From: Microbacterium sp. LWO13-1.2
GTDB lineage: Bacteria > Actinomycetota > Actinomycetes > Actinomycetales > Microbacteriaceae
NCBI RefSeq assembly: GCF_038397725.1
Contig: NZ_CP151634.1
Span: 62,001 to 126,000 of the forward strand
Length of the DNA: 64,000 nt
Direction of reading: 5' to 3'
A model generated the notes under the pieces. The model did not search any database. It was given only the letters and a program-made list of their open reading frames with translations, and was not told the origin of the DNA. Below are positions 16,575 through 23,367 of this stretch, one piece after another. The translations under genes were made by a program, and so were the position numbers. Each line of letters begins with the position of its first letter. Position 1 is the stretch's first letter.

Positions 16575-16937
16575 TCAGACAGCGCCGTCGATCGGAAACG
16601 TGGTCTCGTGGACGTGCACGACGGTGATGCGAACGCCTGCCCGCTGTGCTCCAGCCGCCTCGAGCTCAGCGTCAACGACCTGGTGCACGGCCCGCACCGT
16701 GTCGACGGCGTTCATGGACGCGTCGACACCGACAGACATGTCGACGGTGACGCCGTCTTCGCCGCGCGTGACCGACACGAGCGGCAGCTCGGCGGCTCGC
16801 AGGCCCAGCGCCTCTATCGCCGTATCGACGAGGTTGGACACCAGAGACCCCGAGCGGTAGAGATTCTTCACTCCCGGAGTGGCCCGGACCGCCGCCTCGA
16901 TCGACGATGCCAGCTCAGCGTCTTCATGCTCGGTCAT
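16575..16937 (-). CDS. Small Asp23-cluster protein
   Basis: A 120-residue protein, last gene of the Asp23-type cluster. It has an N-terminal helix (SSIEAAVRATPGVKNLYRSG), then a beta-alpha-beta pattern VSVTRGEDGVTVDMSVGVD, VRAVHQVVDAEL and VRITVVHVHETTF. The order resembles a minimal Asp23/Gls24 domain, with VDMSVGVD as the paired strand seen in the longer homologues nearby. It overlaps the preceding gene by 14 bases. No signal or membrane segment. Role unknown; it may be a partner or regulator of the envelope complex. Confidence 0.6.
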   Translation of the reverse strand: MTEHEDAELASSIEAAVRATPGVKNLYRSGSLVSNLVDTAIEALGLRAAELPLVSVTRGEDGVTVDMSVGVDASMNAVDTVRAVHQVVDAELEAAGAQRAGVRITVVHVHETTFPIDGAV

Positions 16938-17556
16938 CGCCGGCTCCTTCTGCCCAGAGTGAGATGTCGTGGATCGTGATGTCGATCGCGGTGACGTTCA
17001 GCTCGGTGTTCGCATTCAACCGGTCAGCGACTTCGGCGCGCAGCCGATCGGCCAAGCGCGGGATCACCTGCCCGTAGGGCACGCTCACGTCGATGTCGAT
17101 GCGGATCGGAGCGCCGATCTGGGTCACGTCGCCGTCGAGTCTGCACCGACCGACGAGGACTCCGGGAACAGCGTTCTCGGCTGCCCTGATCAACCCGCGC
17201 ACAGCCCCCTCGGTCACACCGAAGTCGACCGAGGGATCCGGTGAGGCGAGCGGAATCCGACGACCGGAGCGAGCATCCAAAGCGATGCCGCTGAGGATTC
17301 GGTCGACCCAGCGCGCATCGGCCGCCGGCTCCGCCGCGGTATCCGCAGCGACCAACGCAGGGGTGAGCCCGCGAAGCCGTTCGAGTGCATCGAGCGCCAG
17401 TTGGCACCCCGGAGATCCGTCGATCGATGGATCAGCGGGCGCGCGTCCGGCATCGAGATAGTCAGTGAGGTCCTCGATGGTGTGGCCGTCGAGATCACCC
17501 GGCTCGAAACCGAGCAAACGCTGCTCGGGGGCGTTGTCTTCGTCGTTCATCGCCAC
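16924..17556 (-). CDS. Asp23/Gls24 family protein with N-terminal extension
   Basis: A 210-residue protein. Residues about 100-200 are an Asp23-like domain (GLIRAAENAVPGVLVGRCRL, RIDIDVSVPYGQVIPRLADR, NVTAIDITIHDISLW). The first 95 residues are different and contain LTDYLDAGRAPADPSIDGSP and CQLALDALERLRGL, a helical region with one Cys. It overlaps the sigma-factor gene by 10 bases and directly follows it, the position where an anti-sigma partner is often found, so the N-terminal part could bind the sigma factor. That role is inference only. Confidence 0.65.
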   Translation of the reverse strand: MAMNDEDNAPEQRLLGFEPGDLDGHTIEDLTDYLDAGRAPADPSIDGSPGCQLALDALERLRGLTPALVAADTAAEPAADARWVDRILSGIALDARSGRRIPLASPDPSVDFGVTEGAVRGLIRAAENAVPGVLVGRCRLDGDVTQIGAPIRIDIDVSVPYGQVIPRLADRLRAEVADRLNANTELNVTAIDITIHDISLWAEGAGDDRA

Positions 17557-18113
17557 TCCTCCATCCGCACGATGATGTACTTCCGTGCACGGGCGATCAG
17601 CCCGCGCACTGTCGTGACGGGAATGCCCAGCTGCTCGGCGATCTCGTCGTAGCTGTGCCCGCCGATCTCACGCAGCACCCAGCATTCGCGCTGGCCATCC
17701 GGCAGCTCCCGCAGTGCGTTGCTGAGCGCCTCGACCTCCGCCCGCGCCTCCGCCACCTGCGGTGGGCCTGCATGCTGCGGCGCTGGGTGGTCGACCTCGT
17801 CGATGTCGATCTGCGGGCGCAGGGCGCGGATCCGGTCCACGGTCTTGCGACTGACGACTCTCATCAGCCAGCTCTTCACCTTCGCCGGGTCTTCGAGCTC
17901 CGGCAGTCGCTGCCATGCCGTCACGAACGCCTCCTGCACGATGTCATCGACGTCGGCTGACGCGTTCAGCATCCGCTGCGCGTACGCGCGCATCATCGGC
18001 GTGTAGCGCCGCACCAGCACGGCGAAGGCGGCGACGTCACCGTCGATGGCCCGCCCTGCGACGATGCGGTCGTCAGCGAGCTCGAGCGAGCCCGATGGTC
18101 TCGTGCTGTCCAT
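17547..18113 (-). CDS. ECF-type RNA polymerase sigma factor of the Asp23 cluster
   Basis: A 188-residue sigma-70 family factor. Region 2 covers residues about 25-95 (FAVLVRRYTPMMRAYAQRML, DVDDIVQEAFVTAWQRL) and region 4 about 125-180 (LRELPDGQRECWVLREIGG, YDEIAEQLGIPVTTVRGLI). It starts at the ATG at 18113 after GGAGGGAGA. Two stem-loops lie between it and the upstream glsB gene, so it probably has its own promoter. Co-location with Asp23, GlsB and CsbD genes suggests that it drives an envelope or osmotic stress response. Confidence 0.9.
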   Translation of the reverse strand: MDSTRPSGSLELADDRIVAGRAIDGDVAAFAVLVRRYTPMMRAYAQRMLNASADVDDIVQEAFVTAWQRLPELEDPAKVKSWLMRVVSRKTVDRIRALRPQIDIDEVDHPAPQHAGPPQVAEARAEVEALSNALRELPDGQRECWVLREIGGHSYDEIAEQLGIPVTTVRGLIARARKYIIVRMEEWR

Positions 18114-18150
18114 GTTCTCCCTCCGCTCCTTCGATCGTTCTCGCACCGAC

Positions 18151-18182
18151 GGGGTCGGAGCAGCCCCCGCTGCTCCGACCCC
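18151..18182. terminator. 13-bp perfect stem-loop upstream of the sigma gene
   Basis: GGGGTCGGAGCAG (18151-18163) pairs exactly with CTGCTCCGACCCC (18170-18182). It lies 38-69 bases before the sigma-factor start, in its leader or at the end of the glsB transcript. Confidence 0.75.
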
Positions 18183-18190
18183 AGCTTGCA

Positions 18191-18214
18191 CCGGCACCGA
18201 GCGATCGGTGCCGG
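18191..18214. terminator. 9-bp perfect stem-loop after glsB
   Basis: CCGGCACCG (18191-18199) pairs exactly with CGGTGCCGG (18206-18214) around AGCGAT. It lies 16 bases past the glsB stop on the minus strand and forms a double terminator with the stem-loop at 18151. Confidence 0.7.
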
Positions 18215-18229
18215 GTTCTATCCGCTTCC

Positions 18230-18496
18230 TCACGCCTTGGTGCGGCGTCCGGCGATCAGTCCGTAGATCAGCAACACGATGAGGGAGCCGCCGACGGCGA
18301 GCACCCATGTCGAGAGCGCGAAGAACGAGTCGAGACTCGCGTTGAACAGGAGGCCTCCGAGCCAGCCGCCGAGCATCGCTCCGACGACTCCCAGCAACAG
18401 AGTGACGAACCAGCCACCACGTTGCTTGCCGGGAAGGATGAGTTTCGCGATAGCGCCCGCGATCAGCCCGAGAATGAGAAATGCGAAGAAGCCCAT
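18230..18496 (-). CDS. GlsB/YeaQ/YmgE family stress membrane protein
   Basis: An 88-residue protein with three hydrophobic helices, starting MGFFAFLILGLIAGAIAKL. GWFVTLLLGVVGAMLGGWLG is the Gly-rich signature of the transglycosylase-associated/GlsB family, small membrane proteins induced by general stress. The ATG at 18496 follows GAAAGGAAAG at good spacing. It is bracketed by stem-loops on both sides, so it can be made as a monocistronic message. Confidence 0.88.
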   Translation of the reverse strand: MGFFAFLILGLIAGAIAKLILPGKQRGGWFVTLLLGVVGAMLGGWLGGLLFNASLDSFFALSTWVLAVGGSLIVLLIYGLIAGRRTKA

Positions 18497-18527
18497 GAGC
18501 TCTTTCCTTTCGATGAGAGGTGGAGGG

Positions 18528-18554
18528 GGTGGGGTCGACCCATGCGACCCCACC
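18528..18554. terminator. Stem-loop between csbD and glsB
   Basis: GGTGGGGTCG (18528-18537) pairs exactly with CGACCCCACC (18545-18554). It starts 7 bases past the csbD stop on the minus strand. Confidence 0.75.
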
Positions 18555-18561
18555 CGAGCCG

Positions 18562-18735
18562 CTACTTCTTGAACGCGTCCTTCACGTTCTCTGCTGCGTC
18601 TCTGACGTTGCCCTTGACCTGCTCAGCCTTGCCCTCAGCAACGAGCTCGTCGTTGTGGGTGACGTGGCCAACGGCCTCCTTGGCCTTTCCTGCCACCTTT
18701 TCGGCAGCGGCCTTGATCTTGTCCTCAGCGCTCAT
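18562..18735 (-). CDS. CsbD family stress protein
   Basis: A 57-residue, highly charged, Ala/Lys-rich protein: MSAEDKIKAAAEKVAGKAKE, then GNVRDAAENVKDAFKK. This is the CsbD-like pattern, small soluble proteins induced by sigma-B-type stress responses, biochemical role unknown. The ATG at 18735 follows AAAAGGAGAC. It lies between the AmaP-like gene and glsB and has its own stem-loop. Confidence 0.9.
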   Translation of the reverse strand: MSAEDKIKAAAEKVAGKAKEAVGHVTHNDELVAEGKAEQVKGNVRDAAENVKDAFKK

Positions 18736-18849
18736 GGCGTCTCCTTTTCTCAATCAGGTCGCTGTTCGGCGACCGGTCATCGTGCAGGCACGGCCTGCGG
18801 GTCAGTGTGTCTCGGGGCTCAGGTTCGGGTGCTCGATTCCCCGATGCAT

Positions 18850-19464
18850 TCAGCGCACCCTGGTTCGGGAGCGCAAGCCGTCGCGCCAGCTCCGATCGGC
18901 CAGGTGCAGCATGACGGGCACCGACGTACCGATCAGCGCGTCCCAGTCGTCGACCGCCGATTCGGCAGCATCCAGAACTCGACCGAGTGATGCGCCCCGC
19001 TGGACGGTCACGGCCAACTCGATCGCTCGTTCGCGCTTCACCAGGTAGACGCCTGTTCGCGCCGAAATTACATCCGGCCGATCAGCGATGCTTCCCCCGA
19101 GCACGGCCTCAGCCACATTCCGATCCACGGAGGTTCGGCCGCTCCCGGCGTCTACGCTCAGCACGGTGGGCGTCTTCCCCTTTCCTCTGGTGAAGACGAA
19201 AACCAACAGCACGACAGCCAGAACCAATGCGACTCCGATCAGCACGATTGCTGCGCCGGAGACGCTCCCCGCCCCCGGGACATCCACGACCCACGTTCCG
19301 ACCTGCGCCAGGAGATCACTCGTCGCCTTCGTCGACCGTTCCACCCCGGGCTCGGCCCAGGCCGGGCGCACCCCCAGTACGACGGCCGCTGCCCCGCCGG
19401 CCAGCAGGATCAGCCCGCAGATCAACAACAGACCACGGTTGAGCACCCGGTTCGTCGAGTTCAT
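18850..19464 (-). CDS. AmaP-like alkaline-shock membrane anchor
   Basis: A 204-residue protein with two membrane helices: residues about 8-35 (RGLLLICGLILLAGGAAAVV) and 70-95 (AAIVLIGVALVLAVVLLVFV). They are followed by a soluble domain with VSVDAGSGRTS-like and IELAVTVQRGASLGRVLDAA segments. The topology, two helices then a cytosolic Asp23-like domain, matches AmaP, which tethers Asp23 to the membrane in other Gram-positives. It overlaps the preceding gene by 4 bases. Confidence 0.7.
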   Translation of the reverse strand: MNSTNRVLNRGLLLICGLILLAGGAAAVVLGVRPAWAEPGVERSTKATSDLLAQVGTWVVDVPGAGSVSGAAIVLIGVALVLAVVLLVFVFTRGKGKTPTVLSVDAGSGRTSVDRNVAEAVLGGSIADRPDVISARTGVYLVKRERAIELAVTVQRGASLGRVLDAAESAVDDWDALIGTSVPVMLHLADRSWRDGLRSRTRVR

Positions 19465-20027
19465 GCCACCACTCCCCTCGGCGCCACGATGAGACGCGGA
19501 GTGGCCGCGAATCCGATCTCAGCGAGGGTTTCTGTCACGGCGGCTTCGGCTTCTGCCCCGTCAAGCGGCAAGCCGCTCGTCGGCGTGATCCGCACCGTGA
19601 CGACACGTCTTCCGACCGTCACAGAGACCTGTCGCCGGCTGATGCCCCCACGCACCGCCACGGCATCGGCGACCGCGTCGGCGAGAACGCCGTCATCCAC
19701 CAGCAACGCCATCCTCTCCGTCGTGCGGGTTCGACGCGCGCGTCGCCCAGGACTCAGCGCGAGTACCAGGAGAAGCAGGGAGACGAGCACCGAGATCGCT
19801 CCAGTCGCAGTCAGCATCGTCTGGCCCCCGCCGTTCTCGGACTGAGCCGAGATCCACGCTGTCGCCTGGTCCCTGAACCCGGCATCCATGAGCCACCACA
19901 CCGCGCCCGTGATCGCCGCGATCAGCACGATGAAGAGGAGCGACGCGACCATGACAGCCGACACGGTCCGCGGCGAGTGCGTCTCTCGGCGCAGCACGCG
20001 GCGATACACGGCTTGCTGGGTTGTCAT
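19461..20027 (-). CDS. DUF6286-type membrane protein
   Basis: A 188-residue protein with a basic N-terminus (VYRRVLRRETHSPRTVSAVM), two membrane helices near residues 27-47 and 75-95, and a soluble C-terminal domain starting around MALLVDDGVLADAVADAVAV. DUF6286 proteins occur in actinobacterial Asp23 operons, have no known activity, and probably belong to the same membrane complex. It overlaps both neighbours by 4 bases (ATGA). Confidence 0.7.
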   Translation of the reverse strand: MTTQQAVYRRVLRRETHSPRTVSAVMVASLLFIVLIAAITGAVWWLMDAGFRDQATAWISAQSENGGGQTMLTATGAISVLVSLLLLVLALSPGRRARRTRTTERMALLVDDGVLADAVADAVAVRGGISRRQVSVTVGRRVVTVRITPTSGLPLDGAEAEAAVTETLAEIGFAATPRLIVAPRGVVA

Positions 20028-20368
20028 GTCACCCTCCTCGCAGCGCTTCGACGTATTCCGGAGTAGCGAACGTCAACCACGCTGACGTTTCGCCCTGACA
20101 GTTCTCGCATGCCATCGACCAGGCTTCGGCGGATGACCTCGCCCCGTTCGACGAGGGTCTCGCCTCGACCGGAAGCCAACGCCACCGGCACGGACACCGA
20201 CACCCGGAGCGCTCCCTGCTCATCGGAGAGGTCGACGGAAACGTCGCGTGGGGAAACCCTCGCTGCATCCCGCACCAGACCGACTGCGAGATGCTGCAGG
20301 GCGCGAGCGGTTACCGTCGTCCTCCCCGGTGCGGCGCTGTGTGCCGTCTCGGTTCGGCCGGGAATCAT
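20024..20368 (-). CDS. Small Asp23-domain-like protein
   Basis: A 114-residue protein starting MIPGRTETAHSAAPGRTTVT; the rest is TARALQHLAVGLVRDAARVS, then VDLSDEQGALRVSVSVPVAL and VSVVDVRYSGI. The alternation of a helix and paired strands with a final VVDVRYSGI resembles the Asp23 domain. Its ATG overlaps the stop of the small membrane gene upstream by 4 bases. A longer frame extends upstream but overlaps that gene. Exact role unknown. Confidence 0.65.
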   Translation of the reverse strand: MIPGRTETAHSAAPGRTTVTARALQHLAVGLVRDAARVSPRDVSVDLSDEQGALRVSVSVPVALASGRGETLVERGEVIRRSLVDGMRELSGRNVSVVDVRYSGIRRSAARRVT

Positions 20369-20556
20369 GACGACGAGCGCCTGCCCCGGAAGACATCCGC
20401 AAGAGCCCGCACATCGAGTCGCCCGTCGATGATGCGCCCCACAGCAGCACCGATGAACATCGCCACAGCGACCAGGACGAACGCCCAGAAACCGAGCGCG
20501 ACCCATGTGAGCGCGAGCACGGTCCCCACCGCCGCGCCGGTCACCGAGGTGGTCAC
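20365..20556 (-). CDS. DUF2273-type small membrane protein
   Basis: A 63-residue protein with two closely spaced helices (GAAVGTVLALTWVALGFWAF and VLVAVAMFIGAAVGRIIDGR) and a short basic tail ending FRGRRSSS. This matches the DUF2273 small membrane proteins found next to Asp23 genes. It overlaps both neighbours by 4 bases and is surely translated with them. Confidence 0.8.
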   Translation of the reverse strand: MTTSVTGAAVGTVLALTWVALGFWAFVLVAVAMFIGAAVGRIIDGRLDVRALADVFRGRRSSS

Positions 20557-20999
20557 AGGACTCGTGCCTCCTGCTGACGTTCGCCCTCGTCGTCGTCCGA
20601 CGGAATGTGAACGTCGTTCACGGTGACGTTGACCTCGGCGACCTCCATGCCGACGAGCTCCACCATGGCGCGGTGGATCGCGGCCCGAACCTCGTCAGAC
20701 ACCTTCTGCAGCGAGACGGGGTACTCCGCGACGATCGTGACATCGACGGCCACCTGGGTCTCGCCGACCTCGACGCTGATCCCTTGGGACAGGTCAGTCG
20801 TGTTGAGCGCATCGCGGATGGCCCCCACCATGCGTGCGGCGCCGCCGCCGAGCGCATAGACGCCACTCACTTCACGTGCGGCGATACCGGCGATCTTCGC
20901 GACGACGCCGTCCTCGATCGTTGTCTTGCCTGCTGCAACCGCTCCCTGCGGTGCAACGACCTGAGCCTTGGGCTGGGTGCCACCAGTCACATTCGCCAT
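20553..20999 (-). CDS. Asp23/Gls24 family envelope stress protein
   Basis: A 148-residue protein, first gene of the cluster. KTTIEDGVVAKIAGIAAREV, then VSGVYALGG, VAVDVTIVAEYPVSLQKVSD and VNVTVNDVHIP are the Asp23 signatures. Asp23 proteins are abundant, form polymers near the membrane, and affect cell-envelope homeostasis in other Gram-positive bacteria. The ATG at 20999 follows AAGGAGCTC. Four genes follow with successive 4-base overlaps (DUF2273, small Asp23-like, DUF6286, AmaP-like), which points to one complex. Confidence 0.92.
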   Translation of the reverse strand: MANVTGGTQPKAQVVAPQGAVAAGKTTIEDGVVAKIAGIAAREVSGVYALGGGAARMVGAIRDALNTTDLSQGISVEVGETQVAVDVTIVAEYPVSLQKVSDEVRAAIHRAMVELVGMEVAEVNVTVNDVHIPSDDDEGERQQEARVL

Positions 21000-21203
21000 C
21001 CTGAGCTCCTTCATCCGTAGGTGTCCGCTGCCGGTGAGGACCGCGGGCCGCAATGCTGCGACACCACTAAGACGGATGGGAGGAGCAAAACGTCACAGAT
21101 TCGTCAGAATTCTCCTCACTCCATCGGATGGCACACCGCTCGCCGCGTGAGAATCGCCCCCATCTCGTTCGCCGACGCGAGTATCGTCAGCACCGGAGGC
21201 ATC

Positions 21204-21965
21204 ATGCCCAGTGTTCGCGATCTCGTGGCCGTGGCAGAGGCCAGCGCCGAACTCGGGCCCGGCGCCGAACTCGGGCCCGGCGCCGAGGAGCGAGTCTCGG
21301 GCTACGGATTGATGAGTCTTCCATTCACGTCGGGCTACGTCCTCGCCCTCCGTCGGTTTCCCCTCACGTCGCTCGGCCCGGGATACACATCCGTTTGGCT
21401 GCGCACCCCGACTGGGGCCTGGACGATCTACACGTCCATCGACGCGCTGCTCTCCTGCCCGCGCTACTTCGGGAGCGCCCTGGAATCGACGTCCGTCCAT
21501 GAGATCACGGTCGACTGGATCGGCGAGCGCTCGTTCGTGGTGAGCATCGGCGACGAAGTCGGGCTGCGCTGGAAGGTCGTCCTCGCCGCCACACCGATCA
21601 CTCGGATGATGTCCGGCGTCGCCAGCGCTCTGCCGGCCGGCTCCTGGCAAAACCAGCGGTTCCTGTCGATGCTCGGCGCGGTCGCTGGACTCTCGCTGCG
21701 TGCCGGACGCATCGGAATGACCGGACGCACTCCGAATCGGCAGCTCTTCAAAGCCAGCCCGAAACGAATGTGGATCGTCGAGAGTTCCACGGCTTCGCTC
21801 CACGGCGAAGATCTCGGCGCCATCGGGCCGCTGCAGGAGCAGACGAAGCTCGGTGACTTCTGGATGCCGCAGCGCGGGATCTTCATGATCGGCGGTGCCG
21901 CTTTCGACCCCCTCGATGCTGGGGCTCATCCGCCGACGACAAAGGTCGGCGCGCGCGAAGGGTGA
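21204..21965 (+). CDS. Unrecognised 253-residue protein
   Basis: No family is recognised. The ATG at 21204 follows GGAGG and gives MPSVRDLVAVAEASAELGPG; an upstream GTG at 21147 is possible. Residues 11-30 contain two perfect copies of an 18-base repeat (AELGPG twice). The rest is a mixed alpha/beta soluble protein with a middle part like YTSVWLRTPTGAWTIYTSID and FVVSIGDEVGLRWKVVL, which reads like a lipocalin- or START-like barrel. No membrane segment or signal peptide. It is divergent from the Asp23 cluster, and a gene for a small membrane protein follows it. Confidence 0.6.
   Translation: MPSVRDLVAVAEASAELGPGAELGPGAEERVSGYGLMSLPFTSGYVLALRRFPLTSLGPGYTSVWLRTPTGAWTIYTSIDALLSCPRYFGSALESTSVHEITVDWIGERSFVVSIGDEVGLRWKVVLAATPITRMMSGVASALPAGSWQNQRFLSMLGAVAGLSLRAGRIGMTGRTPNRQLFKASPKRMWIVESSTASLHGEDLGAIGPLQEQTKLGDFWMPQRGIFMIGGAAFDPLDAGAHPPTTKVGAREG
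21246..21281 (+). repeat. Two perfect 18-bp tandem copies
   Basis: GCCGAACTCGGGCCCGGC at 21246-21263 and again at 21264-21281, in frame, encoding AELGPG twice. A recent slip duplication is likely. Confidence 0.9.
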
Positions 21966-22050
21966 GCGGGATCGGGAGCTGCTCGCCCTCCACCGGACAT
22001 CGATGAGGTCCCGATCGGCGGTTGTCCTCACAGAGTTGTATGGTGTGGGC

Positions 22051-22443
22051 GTGAAGTATCGGCCAGGGTTGAGGCTCGGAGACCTGACAGATCTCGGTTC
22101 CAGGAAGCGAATCAAGGCGATCAACCGATGGATCAGCGACGCCGAAGAGGTGGAGCAGGTCGACGTTGAATACGCGATAGCGGTGCTTGAGCTCGAATCT
22201 GGGATCGACCACTCAATGATGGCGATGACGATCTCACTGGCCGCCTTTGTGGCGGCGATCGGTGCTTTGCTCGTGGGAGATGGGATCGCGGTGGGGATTG
22301 TGATGGCGCTCGCTCTGTTCGCAGTGTTCGGTGTGCTCGTCATCCTCCTTCTCGGCGCCAAACGAAACGAAACACTGATCGCGTTGTACGGCCTGCGACG
22401 GCAGCGGCGCCGGTCGGCGTGGTGGCACGTTTGGGACCGTTGA
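22051..22443 (+). CDS. Small two-helix membrane protein
   Basis: About 130 residues from a GTG at 22051 (VKYRPGLRLGDLTDLGSRKR). The C-terminal half has two hydrophobic helices (MMAMTISLAAFVAAIGALLV and VGIVMALALFAVFGVLVILL), then a basic tail RRQRRRSAWWHVWDR. The N-terminal part is helical and charged. The start is uncertain: TATGGT, a possible -10 box, ends 6 bases before the GTG, which would make it leaderless; an ATG at 22003 is the alternative. Codons use more A/T-ending triplets than neighbours. No family recognised. Confidence 0.55.
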   Translation: MKYRPGLRLGDLTDLGSRKRIKAINRWISDAEEVEQVDVEYAIAVLELESGIDHSMMAMTISLAAFVAAIGALLVGDGIAVGIVMALALFAVFGVLVILLLGAKRNETLIALYGLRRQRRRSAWWHVWDR

Positions 22444-22507
22444 TCGCTGCGAGGCCCGTCCACCTTGCGCCGCCGCTGAGCACGACGTCGTGGCCGCGAC
22501 GCCTCTG

Positions 22508-23302
22508 TCAGTCCGTACGCATCCGGTCGACCGAGTACTCCGCCGTGGCGTACACCCCACCTTGCGGGCCACTGGGGAAGGGCGGCTGATCGCTCCCGAG
22601 CTCGGCGGCATCGTCGATCGGCACGAATCCCGCTGCCCGCCCTGCCTCGAGACTCCACCAGCGTTCGGTGTTGTTCGAGACCGCGTAGAAGACTGCATGC
22701 CTCTGGTCGGTGGTCATCGCGGCATCGAATGCGCGGAGGGCATCGCGGGGGCTGAGCCAGGTGTGCATCTCCCGCGCGGACCCGGGCATCGGCTCATAGC
22801 TGCCGATGCGGAGGGCGATGGTGCGGAGATGGAACTTGTCCGAATAGAGGCGGCACAGGGCTTCACCGGCGACCTTGGAGACGCCGTAGAACCCGTCGGG
22901 CCGCGGGGGCATCGCCTCCTCCACCGGAGTGTCAGCGTCGTAGAACCCGGTCACGCGGTTGCTGCTGGCGTAGACGACGCGGCCCACCTCGGCGCGGCGC
23001 GCCGCTTCGAGCACGTGGTAAGTGCCGACGATGTTGATCTCCGCAAGATCGTGGAAGTCCGCCTCATCGGCGATTCCGGCGAGGTGAATGACACCGACGC
23101 ATCCCTCGAATGCCGCTTCCAGACCCGCAAGATCGCCGACGTCGCAGCGGAGGAGACGCTCTGAAGGGGTCACCCGCGTGATCTCCGCGACATCGATCGA
23201 CACGAGTTCGACGGACGTGTCGGCGAGGTGCTCCCGGAGAGCGGTGCCGATGGTGCCGGCGGCTCCCGTGATGGCCCAGCGCTGTGCGCGTGTCTCGTTC
23301 AT
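22508..23302 (-). CDS. NAD-dependent uronate dehydrogenase-like SDR
   Basis: A 264-residue extended SDR. TGAAGTIG near residue 12 binds NAD; the catalytic pair is Y139 and K143 in YGVSK; YASSNRVTGFY and RIGSYEPMPGSAREMHTWLS closely follow the pattern of uronate dehydrogenase (Udh), which oxidises glucuronate or galacturonate to the aldarolactone. The short length and RIGS motif favour Udh over larger sugar epimerases. It stands alone between a convergent gene and the CHAT gene, without other uronate genes nearby. Confidence 0.8.
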   Translation of the reverse strand: MNETRAQRWAITGAAGTIGTALREHLADTSVELVSIDVAEITRVTPSERLLRCDVGDLAGLEAAFEGCVGVIHLAGIADEADFHDLAEINIVGTYHVLEAARRAEVGRVVYASSNRVTGFYDADTPVEEAMPPRPDGFYGVSKVAGEALCRLYSDKFHLRTIALRIGSYEPMPGSAREMHTWLSPRDALRAFDAAMTTDQRHAVFYAVSNNTERWWSLEAGRAAGFVPIDDAAELGSDQPPFPSGPQGGVYATAEYSVDRMRTD

Positions 23303-23367
23303 TCAGTCGACGCTAGCGGAAGGCGTGAGCGCCTCGGTTGCGCGCGCCCCCGTCGTCAGGGAACGGT

